In this document: in pieces, positions 61,330 through 64,000 of the stretch
Numbering within the stretch: position 1 is the first letter of the stretch
How the letters are laid out: each line of letters opens with the position of its first letter
Translations under genes and position numbers: made by a program
The notes under the pieces: model-generated
Seen by the model: only the letters and a program-made list of their open reading frames with translations
The model's database searches: none
What the model was told of the DNA's origin: nothing
NCBI RefSeq assembly: GCF_964340395.1
Contig: NC_135552.1
Coordinates: 21,239,681-21,303,680 of the forward strand
Reading direction: 5' to 3'
DNA from: Glandiceps talaboti
Lineage: Eukaryota > Hemichordata > Enteropneusta > Spengelidae
Length of the DNA: 64,000 nucleotides

Positions 61330-64000
61330 CTGTTTTATCAAGCGGTATGTATGTACGAAGTCTCCAAGATCAAACTATCACAAGTATTCCATATATTGAC
61401 ATACTTTGACTTCTTGCTATAGAACACACTAGGATAGGTGTTTTTTTTTATAGTTCTCTGTCGGCTTGATTATAAGCTGCAACATTTGTGACTAAAATCC
61501 TTTTTCTTTGCCGTACATTAAATTCACTTAGTGTTGATGTTCTAGTTCTTCAAAGTTCTGTAAAGCTTTTATTTTTCCTAAATTTGGAGTACTACTACTA
61601 TTGAGTCTGGCATACTGTTGTTACAAAAGACATCACTTTAAAATAGGATTAAAATCTATTAAAGTATGAAAAACAGTCGTTTGGCAGAGCTATAGAAACA
61701 AGTTGGTCCTGAAATAATCATTGAATCTGGGCATGTAATCCTGATTATGAAAACACTAATGTGAAGACCCGGAATTAAAACATAGCCATTTATATTGTTT
61801 GCAAATATGTGTCTTCAATTAAAGTTTCCAGGTTTAATACATTGAACAAAACATATTATTTGGTGGATTTTATTTTCTGTGAGAAATAAACAAAAAATTC
61901 AACTTTGACGAATAAGCCTTTCCAAAATTTGCCATGGTGGCGCTCTACTTCCTGCCTGTGTGTGTACCTTGGGGGTATACATGGTATACATGTAGGCTAC
62001 TTGATTCAGGTTTACAGTACATACACATGTAATGTATCCATGATTATACAATGTGAAAACCATTAGGAAAGGTCCAAAATATGAAAGTTCCCAGACTACT
62101 TTTGAAATTGTAGCGTGTATTGTAGTAAGAAAATTCTTTGTTTTTCCCCCCTGTAAAAGCACATTAGACAAGTCTACCCACAAAATGTAGTACTTCCTGT
62201 ACTGGTTTCAGAGATTTCCTCTGTTTATAGATTTCCAAATGCTTTCAAATTACCTCTTCCTACACATTAGATATGGTTCAGTCTCTTAAGTGTAATTAAA
62301 ACTATGTAAAACTAAATTACCCTTTGTCTCCAAACAATACGCCAGTCAGTTTCACATTTAGTGGCTGCTCAGATCACTAAAATTCTTTTAGTTGTCTGAG
62401 GTGGCTGTCACTTTATATGACAAATTGATAGTTTCCATAGAAACAAAAGACAAAAACTGACCACAGGATTGAGAGCAAAGAATCGCAACCTGAAATGTGT
62501 TGGGTTTTTTTGTTTCTGGTGATCTGATATTATCAAGAAAACGTTCATTAGTGGTTGGCAGACCATTTCCTGAATGATAAATGAGTTAAAAACATAGCAA
62601 TGACTCTGATGATACAAATCTGAAAACTTAGCTGGCTTTAAGCTTTACTCTGTGCAAATGATTGATGGCACAGGAAAAGGGGGTAAAAACCACTATTTTG
62701 TCATGAGGTCAATCCATGATGTGAAAGTCTCAGTAAACTTGTGAAAAGCACAAGAGGTCTGCTTTAGTGTAACCCAAGGGGATTAACTTTTAATGATGGA
62801 AACCAAAGCAATTCATTATGTTTTCATGCTTTCTCACTGTCTTGAATTTATAGTAGCTATTTGCTGTGGCAAAGAATGGTGAAACTATCAGAGTATGATT
62901 TGATATTCTTCATACCCAAATTTGTAGAGATTGATGCAATAAAGTGGAAAACTTTTAATTTTGCATTCTTCCCTAAATGCTACAAATTTGTAAAGCTTTT
63001 GTTGATAATGCACAAGAGAAATTATATAAAACATTATTTGCTAGTATTACGATATCCCAGCCTTAGATGGACAAAGAACACGGTAAAGTCAAGAGGAGCC
63101 TTTTCTTAATATGTGTGCTGTGTTTAATACACTGCTTTACCAACACAGGTGAATATTCATTTGAAGATTTCTGCTTTGTCTTGGTCTTTTGGTACAATAT
63201 GAAAGTTTCAGACACAAAAAACCCAAGACATCTTCTAAAACATTATGAAAAATAAAATAACATGGTAACTCTAACGCCTAACATGTGCAAAGTAGTGATG
63301 ACAATATTCACAATGTGAAGGGTTACTGTGTAATATATATAACATTTTTCGCAAAGACTATCTAAGTAACCCTGAGGTTAGATTTCATTCCCTGAATGTA
63401 CAAAAAAAAGTAATGTCAGAATCCAAACATTGACAATAGCAGTATGTACAAGACTGACCTGAAAATGAACCTTTGTAACTCTATAAATGCGTGGGTGGTA
63501 GAAATTCTGATTTTCCTTACATTGTATACTGCTCTCTATCTAGTAGTTGTAACAGATGCTGCCTAACACCTTAGACGTTTGCCAAGTCATGCAGTGTATT
63601 TATGAATAAATACATTTTTTTTCATAGATATGTATCTACGAGTTAAAGTGCTCTTTACAGTGGTAGTAGTAGAAGTAGTAGAATATGATTGATGGCCAGG
63701 TTTTTAGTAATCCTAACATAAACAATGAAAACTGACTTGACTGTTTGAATGACAGTGATATATTTTCATTCATATATAAGTTTCATCCTTCACTGTCAAG
63801 CAGTTTGACCCATTACCATTACCAGGGCCAAGGATGGCAGGTGTTATGAGAGAAAAACACTGTGACACAATGATTACATTGTCCTCAAAGTTTTTCTTTC
63901 TGGTCTTTTGGTTTGTGCGATAACAATCAGTGTTAGAGTGAAGTGAACTGCAAACTGAACTCAGTAATATCAATTAAACACCTCAATGAAGTGTGAATAA
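61330..64000. other. Right edge, presumed integrin intron
   Basis: No FG-GAP (propeller) exon could be found on the minus strand, so this should be intron. It contains the fourth copy of the integrin-intron repeat (61638-61805). Open frames at 62861-63255 (+) and 63770-63973 (-) are unrecognised. Confidence 0.5.

Overview
The window is nuclear DNA from an animal, AT-rich and intron-dense. The genes are vertebrate-like in exon content and protein length: VPS50 reads out at 963 aa over 30 exons. The introns are loaded with microsatellites, foldback elements and short non-autonomous transposons. Together this suggests a marine invertebrate bilaterian. I cannot settle the phylum from sequence alone.

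Layout, left to right. (1) 589-5421, + strand: the last seven exons of PRPF40, a U1 snRNP-associated splicing factor whose WW domains and most FF domains lie left of the window. (2) 7903-15436, - strand: a complete 11-exon ACAA1-type peroxisomal 3-ketoacyl-CoA thiolase (427 aa) with a PTS2-like N-terminus. (3) 16595-35879, + strand: a complete 30-exon VPS50 (syndetin), a subunit of the EARP tethering complex. (4) 43815-61329, - strand: the 3' part of an integrin alpha subunit, covering the thigh/calf ectodomain, a furin-type site, the transmembrane helix and a GFFKR tail. Its beta-propeller exons lie right of the window.

PRPF40 and ACAA1 converge tail to tail. ACAA1 and VPS50 diverge from a shared 1.16-kb promoter interval. 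VPS50 and the integrin converge across about 7.9 kb of repeat-rich intergenic DNA. The four genes have unrelated jobs (splicing, peroxisomal beta-oxidation, endosomal recycling, adhesion). No operon or defence system is visible.

The unexpected structure is mostly non-coding. It includes a branched, cloverleaf-like foldback element in two copies (12254-12360 and 40325-40428) and several other foldbacks. There is a TTAA-bounded repeat family with three copies in VPS50 introns, a 313-bp element with 31-bp inverted ends, and a hAT-like MITE. A 41-bp minisatellite with higher-order periodicity is pressed against a PRPF40 splice acceptor, and the first part of the last VPS50 exon is tandemly duplicated inside the preceding intron. 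One integrin exon candidate carries an apparent one-base frame break. Exon boundaries were read by eye from splice signals, reading-frame phase and remembered family similarity; no search was run.
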